Shown here in pieces: positions 14,280 to 23,142 of a stretch of 64,000 nucleotides of DNA; position 1 is the first letter of the stretch; each line of letters starts with the position of its first letter. The notes below the pieces were generated by a model. It was given only the letters and a program-made list of their open reading frames with translations, had not been told where the DNA came from and ran no database searches. This DNA is from Treponema sp. (GTDB taxonomy: Bacteria > Spirochaetota > Spirochaetia > Treponematales > Treponemataceae). The translations under genes were made by a program, and so were the position numbers. The stretch is from contig JAEEIU010000055.1 in assembly GCA_016281495.1 (NCBI GenBank), positions 1-64,000 on the forward strand, in the 5' to 3' direction.

Positions 14280-16166
14280 ATGAGCGAGACTAAAGATTCA
14301 AGACGAACAGTAAAAATCCTCAATACGGAAGTGGCAAGAAAAATTGCGGCAGGAGAAGTCATCGACAGGCCTAATGCAATAGTACGGGAACTGATGGATA
14401 ATGCCATTGACTCAGGAGCCGACCACATAGCTGTAGAAGTCACATCCGGTGGAATTGAAAAAATACGCGTAATAGACAACGGTTGTGGCATGAGTGAGGA
14501 TGACCTTAAAATGTGCGCCCATCCACATGCAACAAGCAAGATAGAGACAGAAACGGACCTCTTGAATTTAAGCACGCTCGGTTTCCGTGGGGAAGCCCTT
14601 TCATCCATGGCAGCAGTGAGCCGTCTTGAGATAAAAAGCGGAAGTCTTGTGATGAATGCGTCGGTTACAGAGGACCACATAATAAAACCATGTTCGCCCA
14701 TAAGCGGAACCATCGTACAGACATCCGGTTTGTTTGAAAACTTCCCGGCCAGACGACAATTCTTAAAACGGCCTGCAAGCGAAGCCTTATTGTGCCGCAC
14801 AACTTTTGAGGAAAAAGTATTACCCTGGAAAGACATTGAATTTACCCTTTCGATAGATGGCGAGGAAAAGCTTAATCTTGCAAAATGCCCTACCCTAAAA
14901 GAACGTTTTGTCCAGGCACTTGAGCTTTTTGAATCAGCAGACTTGTTCTACGAAGTTTCAGGTAAGGCGGCGGACAAATCATTTTCATTCACGCTTGTAA
15001 TCGGAGAACCGTCTGTAAGCAGAACCACAAGAAAAAACATATACATCTATGTCAACGGAAGGCGCATCACGGAGTATTCACTTGTGCAGGCCATCGAATA
15101 CGGGGCACAGGGATTTTTCCCAAACGGACTTCATCCGGTTGCATGCCTTTTTGTGGAGATGGATTCTTCCCTTGTTGACTTTAACATTCATCCGGCAAAA
15201 CGCGAGGCAAGATTCAAGGACGCAAGCATTCTTCATCATGCGGTCAGTTCCAGCACCAGGGATTTTTTCAAGCAGTACACAAAGCAAACCATGACAGAGG
15301 ATTCAACCCAGCCGGGAATCTCAAGCCTCTTCAGCTTTGACGAATCTTTGGACGACAAGCCATTGAATGTCGCAAGCCATACTTTTTCTGAATTAAACCG
15401 GACAAATTCTTCAGGCTTTAAAAGTACGGGAAAATCATCCTATCCACATGGCAATTACCAGACTAGCTCATATCCAAAGAGCAGTTCTTACAGGATAGCA
15501 AACAACAAAACTTCATTTGAATATTCAGAGAAACTTGCAAAAATGGCAGCCGATCTGGACGAGGATTTCGCAAGGAACAGTGGAAGCAAAAATTATCTTC
15601 CCAGCGACTACAAGAATGATGAAGATGACTTTCATTTTGTCGGAAGCACTTTAGGGACATTCCTTATTGCAGAAAAAAACGATACCCTTTACATCATAGA
15701 CCAGCATGCCGCACATGAACGCTCCATCTATGACACCATCATGAAAACCACCACGGAAAAACAGACCCTTCTTGTGCCATACGTGATACAGACAGAAAGC
15801 AAGGCAGACGACGCATATTTGACGCAGATACAGAAGCAGCTGAACGAGGCTGGCTACGAAGGAAAAAACTGTGGCAAGGGAAGATGGGAATTTACAACAG
15901 TTCCCGCAAGATGGAAAGGAACAGAAGAAGATTTAAAGAATGATTTGCTTGACAGGCGCATCCAACCTTTTGACATAATAAACGCAGTCGCCGCAAGTAC
16001 CGCATGCCGCATGGCCGTAAAGGCAGGTGACATTTTGGATCAGGATACGGCAGCACATATTGCCCGCATTGCACTCGAACTCCCTGACCCGCATTGTCCG
16101 CATGGAAGGCCGGTGTTTACTTCGATTACAAGAAAACAGCTGTATCAGCTTGTAAAACGTATCTGA
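14280..16166 (+). CDS. mutL: DNA mismatch repair protein MutL (endonuclease type)
   Basis: A 628-residue protein. The N-terminal GHKL ATPase has EVIDRPNAIVRELMDNAIDSG (split: the Glu and Asn of ELMDN bind ATP-Mg), DNGCGM and GFRGEALSSM. A variable Ser/Asn/Tyr-rich linker spans about residues 345-450. The C-terminal domain carries DQHAAHERSIYD, the metal-binding motif of endonuclease-active MutL with Asp in place of the final Glu, plus ACRMAVKAGD and CPHGRP. This indicates a nicking MutL as in organisms without MutH. It is the last gene of the xseA operon and converges on the giant TPR gene. Confidence 0.93.
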   Translation: MSETKDSRRTVKILNTEVARKIAAGEVIDRPNAIVRELMDNAIDSGADHIAVEVTSGGIEKIRVIDNGCGMSEDDLKMCAHPHATSKIETETDLLNLSTLGFRGEALSSMAAVSRLEIKSGSLVMNASVTEDHIIKPCSPISGTIVQTSGLFENFPARRQFLKRPASEALLCRTTFEEKVLPWKDIEFTLSIDGEEKLNLAKCPTLKERFVQALELFESADLFYEVSGKAADKSFSFTLVIGEPSVSRTTRKNIYIYVNGRRITEYSLVQAIEYGAQGFFPNGLHPVACLFVEMDSSLVDFNIHPAKREARFKDASILHHAVSSSTRDFFKQYTKQTMTEDSTQPGISSLFSFDESLDDKPLNVASHTFSELNRTNSSGFKSTGKSSYPHGNYQTSSYPKSSSYRIANNKTSFEYSEKLAKMAADLDEDFARNSGSKNYLPSDYKNDEDDFHFVGSTLGTFLIAEKNDTLYIIDQHAAHERSIYDTIMKTTTEKQTLLVPYVIQTESKADDAYLTQIQKQLNEAGYEGKNCGKGRWEFTTVPARWKGTEEDLKNDLLDRRIQPFDIINAVAASTACRMAVKAGDILDQDTAAHIARIALELPDPHCPHGRPVFTSITRKQLYQLVKRI

Positions 16167-16192
16167 TTTTTTCCAACAAAAAAAGCAATGTC

Positions 16193-16272
16193 ATTCCGGA
16201 CTTGATCCGGAATCACAATGCTATATAAAGTGTAGATGCTGAATCACCTGTCTACCGACAGGCGTTCAGCAT
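16193..16272. repeat. Tandem intergenic palindromes, probable dispersed repeat and terminator
   Basis: Two stem-loops lie between converging genes. The first is ATTCCGGA (16193-16200), loop CTTGA, TCCGGAAT (16206-16213). The second is a nested structure: ATGCTGAA (16236-16243) pairs with TTCAGCAT (16265-16272) around an inner CCTGTC/GACAGG hairpin (16247-16262). The TCATTCCGGA-CTTGA-TCCGGAAT unit followed by a TTCAGCAT arm resembles interspersed palindromes found between genes in various bacteria. T-rich DNA flanks it on both sides, so it may also terminate mutL and the leftward TPR gene. Confidence 0.6.
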
Positions 16273-16293
16273 GAAAATATTTTTTTGTCCTGT

Positions 16294-19200
16294 TTACCTT
16301 AGTGTGTACAGCAGGCTTGAAACTTCCGTACGCATATAGCTTGGGTTGTGAGTCTGAAGGTATGTAAGTTTTTCTATTGCATCCTCCGTCTCTCCCAATG
16401 AAATGTCAACCTTTGCAAGTTCCAGATATGCAGACCAGTTCTCCGGATCAGATGCAATTACATCCTCGTAGGTTACCTTTGCACTCTGATACTGTCCTGA
16501 TGTTGCATAGGCTTTTGCAAGGTTTTCGCGAACTGTATTATCCTTTGGATTGATCTTGAGGGCATTCTGGTAATATGTTACAGCCTGAACATAATCACCC
16601 TTCTGGGCATAAGCGTTTCCGAGGTTGTTGTTTACCTCAAAGCTGTTCTTGTCCTGTGCATAGGCTGAGTTAAGGAATGCCAGAGCGGTTTCCACATCTC
16701 CCTTTTCAAGATACAGGGCACCGATATTGATCTTTGACTTTACATGCTTGTTGTCAAGTGTCAGCGCCTCTTCGTAAAGTGACATGGCCTGTTCCTTTTT
16801 GCCTGTTGTCTCACAAAGAAGTCCATAGTTGTAGATGCAGTTCACCTGAAGTGATTTTGCAGCTGAAGCCTTGTTGTCATATGCCTGTTTTGCATAGGTG
16901 TAAGCTTCGGTGTCTTTTCCCTGTGCGTAGAGAACTGTAGAGATGTTGTAGTATGTAGCCGGATCTGGCTTTGACGGATCCATATATGCAAGGGCCTTCT
17001 TGTATGCAGTCTCTGCGGACTTGTAATTACCGATGTTAGAGTATGCGGAACCCTGTTCCTGATATGTCTGTGCATTTGACGGATTGATTGCGATTGCCTT
17101 GTCAAATTCCTTGATTGCAGCGCTGTAATTTCCGTCAGCTGCCATCAAACGACCGCTTGCAAGATATGCACGCTCATAGTTCGGGTCAATCTTATATGCA
17201 TCCTGATATGAAGTAAGGGCCTGATTTTTGTTTCCAGCCTTTTCGCTTACATAACCAAGATTATAGTGAGCCGGGGCATACTTTGAATTCAAGCTGATTG
17301 AAGTCTTAAATGAAGTTGCTGCGGCATCGAATTTTGACTGCATTGCCTGAGCACGTCCCAGCTGATACCAGTATACGCTGTTCTTTGGATCGTTTTCAGT
17401 TGCAAGCTTGAATTCCTTTTCTGCCGTAGCATAGTTCTTGGCATCCATTGCCTGCATTCCAAGTACATAGTGTGATGGAGCATTCTTGTTGTTCTTTGCT
17501 AGGGCTGCATTTGCATCCTTTACGGCCTCAGATGCCAGGGTTGCCTTTGTCTGAGGGTTGCCCTGGTTTGTAGATGCATCGTAAAGTGTCTTTGCCATGT
17601 CTCCGAGTTTTTCAGCGGCATAGTCATTGTCATTTGCTGGCATTGATTTCTTTGCATCATCAAAGTGCTTGAGTGCCTCGCTGACATTTCCCTTTGAAAG
17701 GGCTTCCTTACCCTTTGCTATTGAATTCTCAACTGCCTGTTTAGCCTTTTGATTTGCAAGCTCGTTTTCTTTTGCCTTGTTCTCCGCATCCTGCTTGTTC
17801 TTTGCGGCTGTAACCTGACTCAACAGTGCGCGTGCCTCAGGATCATTCGGATTGTTCTTAAGGATCTGATTGAGAGCTGCGATTGCATCGTCATAGTTTC
17901 CGTTAGCGGCATCCTTCTTGGCCTGTGCAAGCTTTTCATTGCGGTCGGCTTCCTGCTTCTTTTTATTCTGTGCCTGTTCAAGAAGTTTTTTTGCCTCCGC
18001 GTTGTTCGGGTCACTTTCAAGAACCTTGTTGAGTGCGGCTATTGCATCATCGTAGTTTCCGTTGTTAAGGGCATTGCGTGCATTTGTAAGGTTAGCGGCT
18101 TTTTCATTGGCTGCTTTATTTCTAGCGTTAAGAGCCTGGTTCAAAAGCTGTTTTGCCTCGGCATTGTCGGGATATTCCTTTAAGATGTTATTAAGATCGG
18201 CAATGGCCTTGTCATAGTTACCTGCGGCAATGTCTTTCTTTGCCTGATCAAGTTTTGCCCTTAGGTCAGCGGCAGCCTTTTCCTTTGCAGCCTTCTCTTT
18301 ATCCGCACGGTCCTTGCCTGCTGTTGCCTGTGCAAGAAGCTGTTTGGCAACGGCATTGTTCGGGTCGTCCTTGAGGATTTCCTTAAGGGCTTCTATGGCC
18401 TTGTCATAATTACCGCTGTTTATGTCCTTTTGTGCCTGAGCAAGTTTGTTTGCCTTGTCTGCATCTGCCTTATTCTTTGCGGCTTGGGCCTGTTCAAGAA
18501 GCTTTTTGGCCTCAGCATTGTTCGGGTCCTTCTTGAGGATGTCCTGCAATGCGGCGATTGCCTTGTCATAGTCTCCGTTTGCGATGTCCTTCTTGGCCTG
18601 GGCTATCTTTGCGGCTATATCTGAGTCAGCCTTGTTCTTTGCTGCCTGGGCCTGCTCAAGGAGTTTCTTGGCCTCAGCGTTGTTCGGATCATTCTTGAGT
18701 ATTTCTTTTAAAGCGGCGATCGCGCTGTCATAATCTCCGTTGGCAAGGTCCTTTTTGGCCTGTGCAAGTTTTGCTGCCTGTGCCTGTTCAAGAAGCTTTT
18801 TGGCCTCCGCATTGTTCGGGTCCTTTTTGAGGATGTCCTGCAATGCGGCGATTGCCTTGTCATAATATCCATTGGCAATGTCTTTTTTGGCCTGTGCAAG
18901 CTTTGCTGCTATGTCTGAGTCACCCTTGTTCTTTGCTGCCTGGGCCTGCTCAAGGAGCTTCTTGGCTTCAGCGTTGTTCGGATCATTCTTGAGTATTTCT
19001 TTTAAAGCGGCGATTGCACTGTCATAGTCTCCGTTGGCAATGTCTTTTTTGGCCTGTGCAAGCTTTGCGGCATTGTCGGCATCTGCCTTGTTCTTTGCTG
19101 CAAGGGCCTGTTCAAGGAGTTTTTTGGCCTCTGCATTGTTCGGGTCCTTCTTGAGGATGTCCTGTAATGCGGCTATTGCCTTGTCGTAGTCACCGTTGGC

Positions 19201-22011
19201 AAGGTCCTTTTTGGCCTGAGCTATCTTTGCGGCATTGTCGGCATCTGCCTTGTTCTTTGCTGCAAGGGCCTGTTCAAGGAGTTTTTTGGCCTCCGCATTG
19301 TTCGGGTCCTTCTTTAGGATGTCCTGTAAGGCGGCTATTGCCTTGTCGTAATCTCCGTTAGCGATGTTCTTTTTGATCTCGTTCAAGTCATTGCCGTTTT
19401 TTGCGGCAAGGGCCTGTTCAAGAAGTTTTCTTGCCTCTGCGTTGTCAGGATCCTTTTCCAGGATGCTGTTCAACAAAGCAATGGCATCATCGTAATTTTC
19501 GTTATCTATCCATCTTCTGGCAAGATCCAGGTTTTGGTCGGTAGAGCGTTTTCCGTTGTTGCCACCGTTTTTTCTTTTTAATTCCTGGGCCTTTTCCAAA
19601 AGCTCACGTGCCTTTTCGTCTTTTGGATTCAATGTGAGCAATTCCTTCATCAGGTTGATTGCTTCATCGTATTTACCGTCATCAATGTAATCTTGACCGA
19701 CATCAAGAGCTTCTGCACGTGTTATTGCCCTCTTTCCATAGCGGCGAACAAGGATTTCAGGAGAAGTTGAAGTTCCGTCAGCACCTACAGTGCCCTTGTT
19801 TGCGGCTCCGGTGTATCCGTTTTGGAGGGCCATCTGAGCAAGCCTTGATCCGCCAGTTGAACCGGAATTTGTTCCATCATTGTTTCCGGAAGAACCTGTT
19901 CCTGCTGTGCCGCCATTGTTTCCGGCTGTATTTCCACCAGCCCTGTTTCCAGAGCCTGATGCATTTCCTGCATTTCCGTTTGATCCGGCAGTTGAGCCAT
20001 TTGCATTAGCTGTTGATGGTGTTGAACCAGATGTATTACCAGAACCGGTTGATGCTGTTCTGGAAGTTGATGAAGATGGAGTTCCGGAAGAAGCGTTTGC
20101 ATTTGAGTTGGTGCTGCCTGAATTTGTTGTGGCAGGAGTATTTGTTGAGCCGGTATTTCTTCCAGATGTTCCGGTAGTGTTATTTGAACCTGTTCCAGCG
20201 TTTGTGCCGGTTGTAGCAGTCCTGTTTCCTGTTCCTGCATTGCTGCCTGTATTGCCACCATTGTTGTTTCCAGTGTTTCCTGTACCGGAATTTGTGGCTT
20301 TATTTGAAGCAGTGTTTCCCTGTGATCCAGTTCCAGTGCCGGTGCTTCCAGCTGTAGAACCATTGTTTGCAGAAGAATTGTTTCCTGTGCCAGCTGTATT
20401 TGCGTTACCTGAATTAGGCTGTGTACCAGTGCTTCCGTTATTTGCAATAAGTGAGCTGCGGTTTGTCTGAGGCGTGTTCATTCCTACAAAGGCAGGAACA
20501 TCTGACTGTCCGTCATTTGTACTTGCATTTGCGCCTGAAGATGTATTTCCGTCATTTCCTTCAACAAGGTTTTGATTTGTATTTTGGTTTGCATTGCGTT
20601 CCCTGTCTGCGGGAAGCTGGCTTACCTCGTAATCATTGCTTGGATTTACGATTGCCTGAAGACGGCGTACCTGATCAAGAAGATTTGTGACGTCTGGATC
20701 CGGCGACTTATTGTCCGAATTGTTGTCGGAAAGATATTTCTCAAGAATCTTTTCCGCTCCATCGTAATCGTTGCGGTTCATCAGGTTACGTGCGTTCTCA
20801 AGAGTGCGGGCTTTATTCAAAAGGGCATCCTTATCCAATCCCTGTTTTTTAAGCTCATCCTCGTCTGCACCTTCTATGAGCCTTACTGCCCCGGAATAAT
20901 CTGCAGCCGCGATATATGAGTTATAGGCAGAAAGAATGTCAAGTTCTGGAGATTCCTGCAATGCCTTTCTGTTGCGTGCCTGTTCAAGAAGCTGCTGTGC
21001 CTCTGCGTCATCCGGGTTTTCTGAAAGATATGACGTCAACAGGGAAATCGCCTGATCGTATTCGCCTGCAAAAATATAGTTCTGTGCCTGCTCGCGTACA
21101 AGGGCACCCCTTTCCTTTTCATTTACTTCAAGACGCGTATTGACAGGATTTTTCTCCGTCTTGTTCTTGCTTGTGCGGTTGGCAATAAGGAAGCCTCCCA
21201 GTCCCAGAAGCAGGAATACACCCACTACAGTAAGGATGATGGGCCATTTCTTGGAAGAATCCCTGTCATTATCCGGTTCCTCTGGCTCCTCAAACCTATT
21301 GTCGTTTGGACTTGAATAAATCAAATCATCAGGAACCTGGCTTGATCCGTACTGGCTGGTATTATCCTGGCTTGTAGCATAGGAAGTCTTGTCCTCAGCC
21401 TCATAAGTGTCATTCGTGCCGTACAATGATGTCTTTTCAGTGCTTGCATCATCTGCAAACAGGGAAGAGGCAGAATAGAATGACGGTGCGGTATATGTTG
21501 TACTTGACTTGGCCTCTTCTGATATCGTATTGGTTTTAGAGGTAGTTTCAGTGCTTGTGCGGGGTCTTGCGTTAGCTGCAGTTTTTGTGGTTGATGCGGT
21601 CTTGGTTCCAGATACAGGTTTTGCAGTTGCTGCAGTCCCGGTCCTTCTGGCTGTACCCGTTGCAGAAGCGGTTGCTGTGGTGCGGGCTGTGGTTGTGGCC
21701 CTTGCTGCTGTTCCTGAGGGCTTGGCCGCAGTTGTTCTTGCTGTGGTCTTTCCTGCTGTTTTTTCGGCAGCTGTCTTGGCGGTGGCAGAAGTTCTTCCGC
21801 TGGCCGCTGTTCTGGTGGTGGCAGTCTTACCGGATGCGGCAGTCTTTGTCGTACTGCCGGCTGGGCGTCCCGGGCCCTTTTTCTCTGGTCCGGGTCTTGT
21901 GGATGCAGTTCTTGTAGTTGAAGTCCGTGTTCCAGTTTTTTTGGTTGATGCAGATGCCTTTTTTGTGGTTTCTGCTCCGCTCTCTTTATTCGAGTTCTGA
22001 TTCGTAGCCAT
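16294..22011 (-). CDS. Giant membrane TPR protein with histone-like tail and tandem TPR array
   Basis: A 1905-residue protein. Residues 1-160 are almost entirely K, R, T, S, A and G, like a bacterial histone-H1 tail, with an AT-hook-like KKGPGRPAG at 44-52. One membrane segment lies at about 256-277 (WPIILTVVGVFLLLGLGGFLI). No signal peptide, so the tail should be cytoplasmic and the rest periplasmic. TPR-like helices (300-460) are followed by an Asn/Gly/Ser/Thr linker of about 230 residues (coded by about 19860-20560). Then come 12 tandem units built on NGDYDKAIAALQDILKKDP and NNAEAKKLLEQA, mostly 54 aa (162 bp) with one short unit, and finally about 11 classical TPRs. It overlaps the upstream TPR gene by 26 bp. 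A scaffold linking envelope and chromosome is a hypothesis only. Confidence 0.8.
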   Translation of the reverse strand: MATNQNSNKESGAETTKKASASTKKTGTRTSTTRTASTRPGPEKKGPGRPAGSTTKTAASGKTATTRTAASGRTSATAKTAAEKTAGKTTARTTAAKPSGTAARATTTARTTATASATGTARRTGTAATAKPVSGTKTASTTKTAANARPRTSTETTSKTNTISEEAKSSTTYTAPSFYSASSLFADDASTEKTSLYGTNDTYEAEDKTSYATSQDNTSQYGSSQVPDDLIYSSPNDNRFEEPEEPDNDRDSSKKWPIILTVVGVFLLLGLGGFLIANRTSKNKTEKNPVNTRLEVNEKERGALVREQAQNYIFAGEYDQAISLLTSYLSENPDDAEAQQLLEQARNRKALQESPELDILSAYNSYIAAADYSGAVRLIEGADEDELKKQGLDKDALLNKARTLENARNLMNRNDYDGAEKILEKYLSDNNSDNKSPDPDVTNLLDQVRRLQAIVNPSNDYEVSQLPADRERNANQNTNQNLVEGNDGNTSSGANASTNDGQSDVPAFVGMNTPQTNRSSLIANNGSTGTQPNSGNANTAGTGNNSSANNGSTAGSTGTGTGSQGNTASNKATNSGTGNTGNNNGGNTGSNAGTGNRTATTGTNAGTGSNNTTGTSGRNTGSTNTPATTNSGSTNSNANASSGTPSSSTSRTASTGSGNTSGSTPSTANANGSTAGSNGNAGNASGSGNRAGGNTAGNNGGTAGTGSSGNNDGTNSGSTGGSRLAQMALQNGYTGAANKGTVGADGTSTSPEILVRRYGKRAITRAEALDVGQDYIDDGKYDEAINLMKELLTLNPKDEKARELLEKAQELKRKNGGNNGKRSTDQNLDLARRWIDNENYDDAIALLNSILEKDPDNAEARKLLEQALAAKNGNDLNEIKKNIANGDYDKAIAALQDILKKDPNNAEAKKLLEQALAAKNKADADNAAKIAQAKKDLANGDYDKAIAALQDILKKDPNNAEAKKLLEQALAAKNKADADNAAKLAQAKKDIANGDYDSAIAALKEILKNDPNNAEAKKLLEQAQAAKNKGDSDIAAKLAQAKKDIANGYYDKAIAALQDILKKDPNNAEAKKLLEQAQAAKLAQAKKDLANGDYDSAIAALKEILKNDPNNAEAKKLLEQAQAAKNKADSDIAAKIAQAKKDIANGDYDKAIAALQDILKKDPNNAEAKKLLEQAQAAKNKADADKANKLAQAQKDINSGNYDKAIEALKEILKDDPNNAVAKQLLAQATAGKDRADKEKAAKEKAAADLRAKLDQAKKDIAAGNYDKAIADLNNILKEYPDNAEAKQLLNQALNARNKAANEKAANLTNARNALNNGNYDDAIAALNKVLESDPNNAEAKKLLEQAQNKKKQEADRNEKLAQAKKDAANGNYDDAIAALNQILKNNPNDPEARALLSQVTAAKNKQDAENKAKENELANQKAKQAVENSIAKGKEALSKGNVSEALKHFDDAKKSMPANDNDYAAEKLGDMAKTLYDASTNQGNPQTKATLASEAVKDANAALAKNNKNAPSHYVLGMQAMDAKNYATAEKEFKLATENDPKNSVYWYQLGRAQAMQSKFDAAATSFKTSISLNSKYAPAHYNLGYVSEKAGNKNQALTSYQDAYKIDPNYERAYLASGRLMAADGNYSAAIKEFDKAIAINPSNAQTYQEQGSAYSNIGNYKSAETAYKKALAYMDPSKPDPATYYNISTVLYAQGKDTEAYTYAKQAYDNKASAAKSLQVNCIYNYGLLCETTGKKEQAMSLYEEALTLDNKHVKSKINIGALYLEKGDVETALAFLNSAYAQDKNSFEVNNNLGNAYAQKGDYVQAVTYYQNALKINPKDNTVRENLAKAYATSGQYQSAKVTYEDVIASDPENWSAYLELAKVDISLGETEDAIEKLTYLQTHNPSYMRTEVSSLLYTLR
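18640..19370. repeat. Near-identical 162-bp tandem repeats inside the TPR gene
   Basis: Units coding for ANGDYDKAIAALQDILKK and its D/S and L/I variants recur every 162 bp. One unit (around 18740-18860) lacks the 12-residue linker that follows LLEQAQAAK. The high nucleotide identity and a unit of different length indicate recent duplication and recombination; copy number may vary between strains and may be collapsed in short-read assemblies. Confidence 0.8.
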
Positions 22012-22891
22012 AATCTACCGTTCCTTCAGCTCCAGCTGACATATTTTGAGTTTCTGAATCCTGCAATGATGCAGCGACATCTTCAAGTAATCTTCTTCGG
22101 CGCTCGGCTTCTTCCTTTTCCTTGCGCTCTGCCTCTGCGGCCTTTTCTGCGGCTATACGTGCCTCTTCCTCCGCCTGTTTTGCCCTCTGGCGTGCTTCCT
22201 CAGCCTCTTTCTCTGCGGCGGCCTTTTCTGCGGCCACACGTTCTGCCTCTATGCGCTCGGCTTCGATACGGGCGTTTTCTGCCTCTATGCGTGCATTTTC
22301 AATCTGAATGCGCTGGGCCTCTGCCTTTGCGGCCTCTTCTTCCTTGGCAATACGCTCTACCTCGGTGTCCAAAAGGGCAATCAAGAGCTGTATCTCCTGA
22401 TACTGAGGATTTGTGGGGGCAAGTTCCTGATAGCGGATGTAATCTTCCCGGCTGTCTGCGTAACGTCCAAGCTTGAGCCTTGACTGGGCGCGGTTAAGTA
22501 CTGCGGGTGCATAGGTCGAATCTGCCGTAATGGCCATAGTATACCATTTCTCGGCATTTTCGTAATCCTCCATTTTAAAACAGATGTTTCCTGCGTCGTA
22601 AGCCAGAATTTTCTTGTTTGTTCCCGTTGCAAGCATACCCTTATTGCATACTTCAAGTGCGGCCGGATACTGTTCCAGCTGGTAATAGGACAAGGCGAGA
22701 TAAATGTATGCGCGGGGATTACCGCCCTCTGTAATTGCTTTCTCAAGAAGCGGTATTGCCTTTGCCGGTTCATTCTGTCTGAAAAATTCTTCTCCCTTGG
22801 TAAAATTCACATTCTCTGCAAAGACACAGAAAACCACAAAAAGTGAGAGAAAAATGGTCAGAATGCTCTTTTTTGTGCATTTTTTCTTCAT
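21986..22891 (-). CDS. Exported TPR/coiled-coil protein
   Basis: A 301-residue protein from the ATG at 22891, chosen because AGGAGG lies 9 nt upstream; the longer reading from 22924 would place that site inside the gene. The signal peptide is KSILTIFLSLFVVFCVFAE. TPR-like repeats occupy about residues 25-170 (GEEFFRQNEPAKAIPLLEKA, AYIYLALSYYQLEQYPAALE, and two more). About 185-275 is a long charged coiled coil of repeated EAERIEAER- and AAEKAAEE-type heptads, then an acidic tail. It ends inside the start of the giant TPR gene, so the two are translationally coupled and probably act together in the periplasm. Confidence 0.7.
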   Translation of the reverse strand: MKKKCTKKSILTIFLSLFVVFCVFAENVNFTKGEEFFRQNEPAKAIPLLEKAITEGGNPRAYIYLALSYYQLEQYPAALEVCNKGMLATGTNKKILAYDAGNICFKMEDYENAEKWYTMAITADSTYAPAVLNRAQSRLKLGRYADSREDYIRYQELAPTNPQYQEIQLLIALLDTEVERIAKEEEAAKAEAQRIQIENARIEAENARIEAERIEAERVAAEKAAAEKEAEEARQRAKQAEEEARIAAEKAAEAERKEKEEAERRRRLLEDVAASLQDSETQNMSAGAEGTVDYGYESELE

Positions 22892-23016
22892 AATGGCAAA
22901 CCTCCTGCATTTTCCGTTTGACATATTCGCATAAAAAAGTTAATCTTTCAATATGCGTAGAAATTCCAGAAGGTTCGGACAATAATCTGCACCGAATATC
23001 TAAAGGAATTTCAAAT

Positions 23017-23039
23017 GCCTATACTGTCATTATATAGGC
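23017..23039. promoter_or_regulatory. Inverted repeat over the TPR-operon -10 box
   Basis: Perfect 7-bp arms GCCTATA (23017-23023) and TATAGGC (23033-23039) with a 9-nt centre that includes the -10 box of the leftward TPR operon. A candidate operator, or a hairpin at the very 5' end of the transcript. Confidence 0.45.
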
Positions 23040-23057
23040 TAAACAGATAAAATACAA
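23029..23057 (-). promoter_or_regulatory. Promoter of the leftward TPR operon
   Basis: Minus strand: TTGTAT (23052-23057), 17-bp spacer, TATAAT (23029-23034). It leaves a leader of about 130 nt before the ATG at 22891. The remainder of the 250-bp gap to the rightward gene shows no other clear element. Confidence 0.5.
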
Positions 23058-23142
23058 CAACGTAACTGGTTTCCGGCAAAAAAACCGTATTTTTTTGGAC
23101 GGAATTCAGCATATAAAAATGAACTAAGGTGGTATTCGTACT

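Noticed and set aside
19785..20470. Long open frames on both strands opposite the Asn/Gly/Thr linker of the giant TPR protein
   Set aside because: They are shadows of a repetitive low-complexity coding region and give Val/Phe/Pro or Gln/Leu-only peptides without ribosome sites.
21509..22000. 163-codon plus-strand frame rich in Val/Ala/Leu
   Set aside because: Antisense of the Lys/Thr/Ala-rich tail; composition is explained by the opposite strand.
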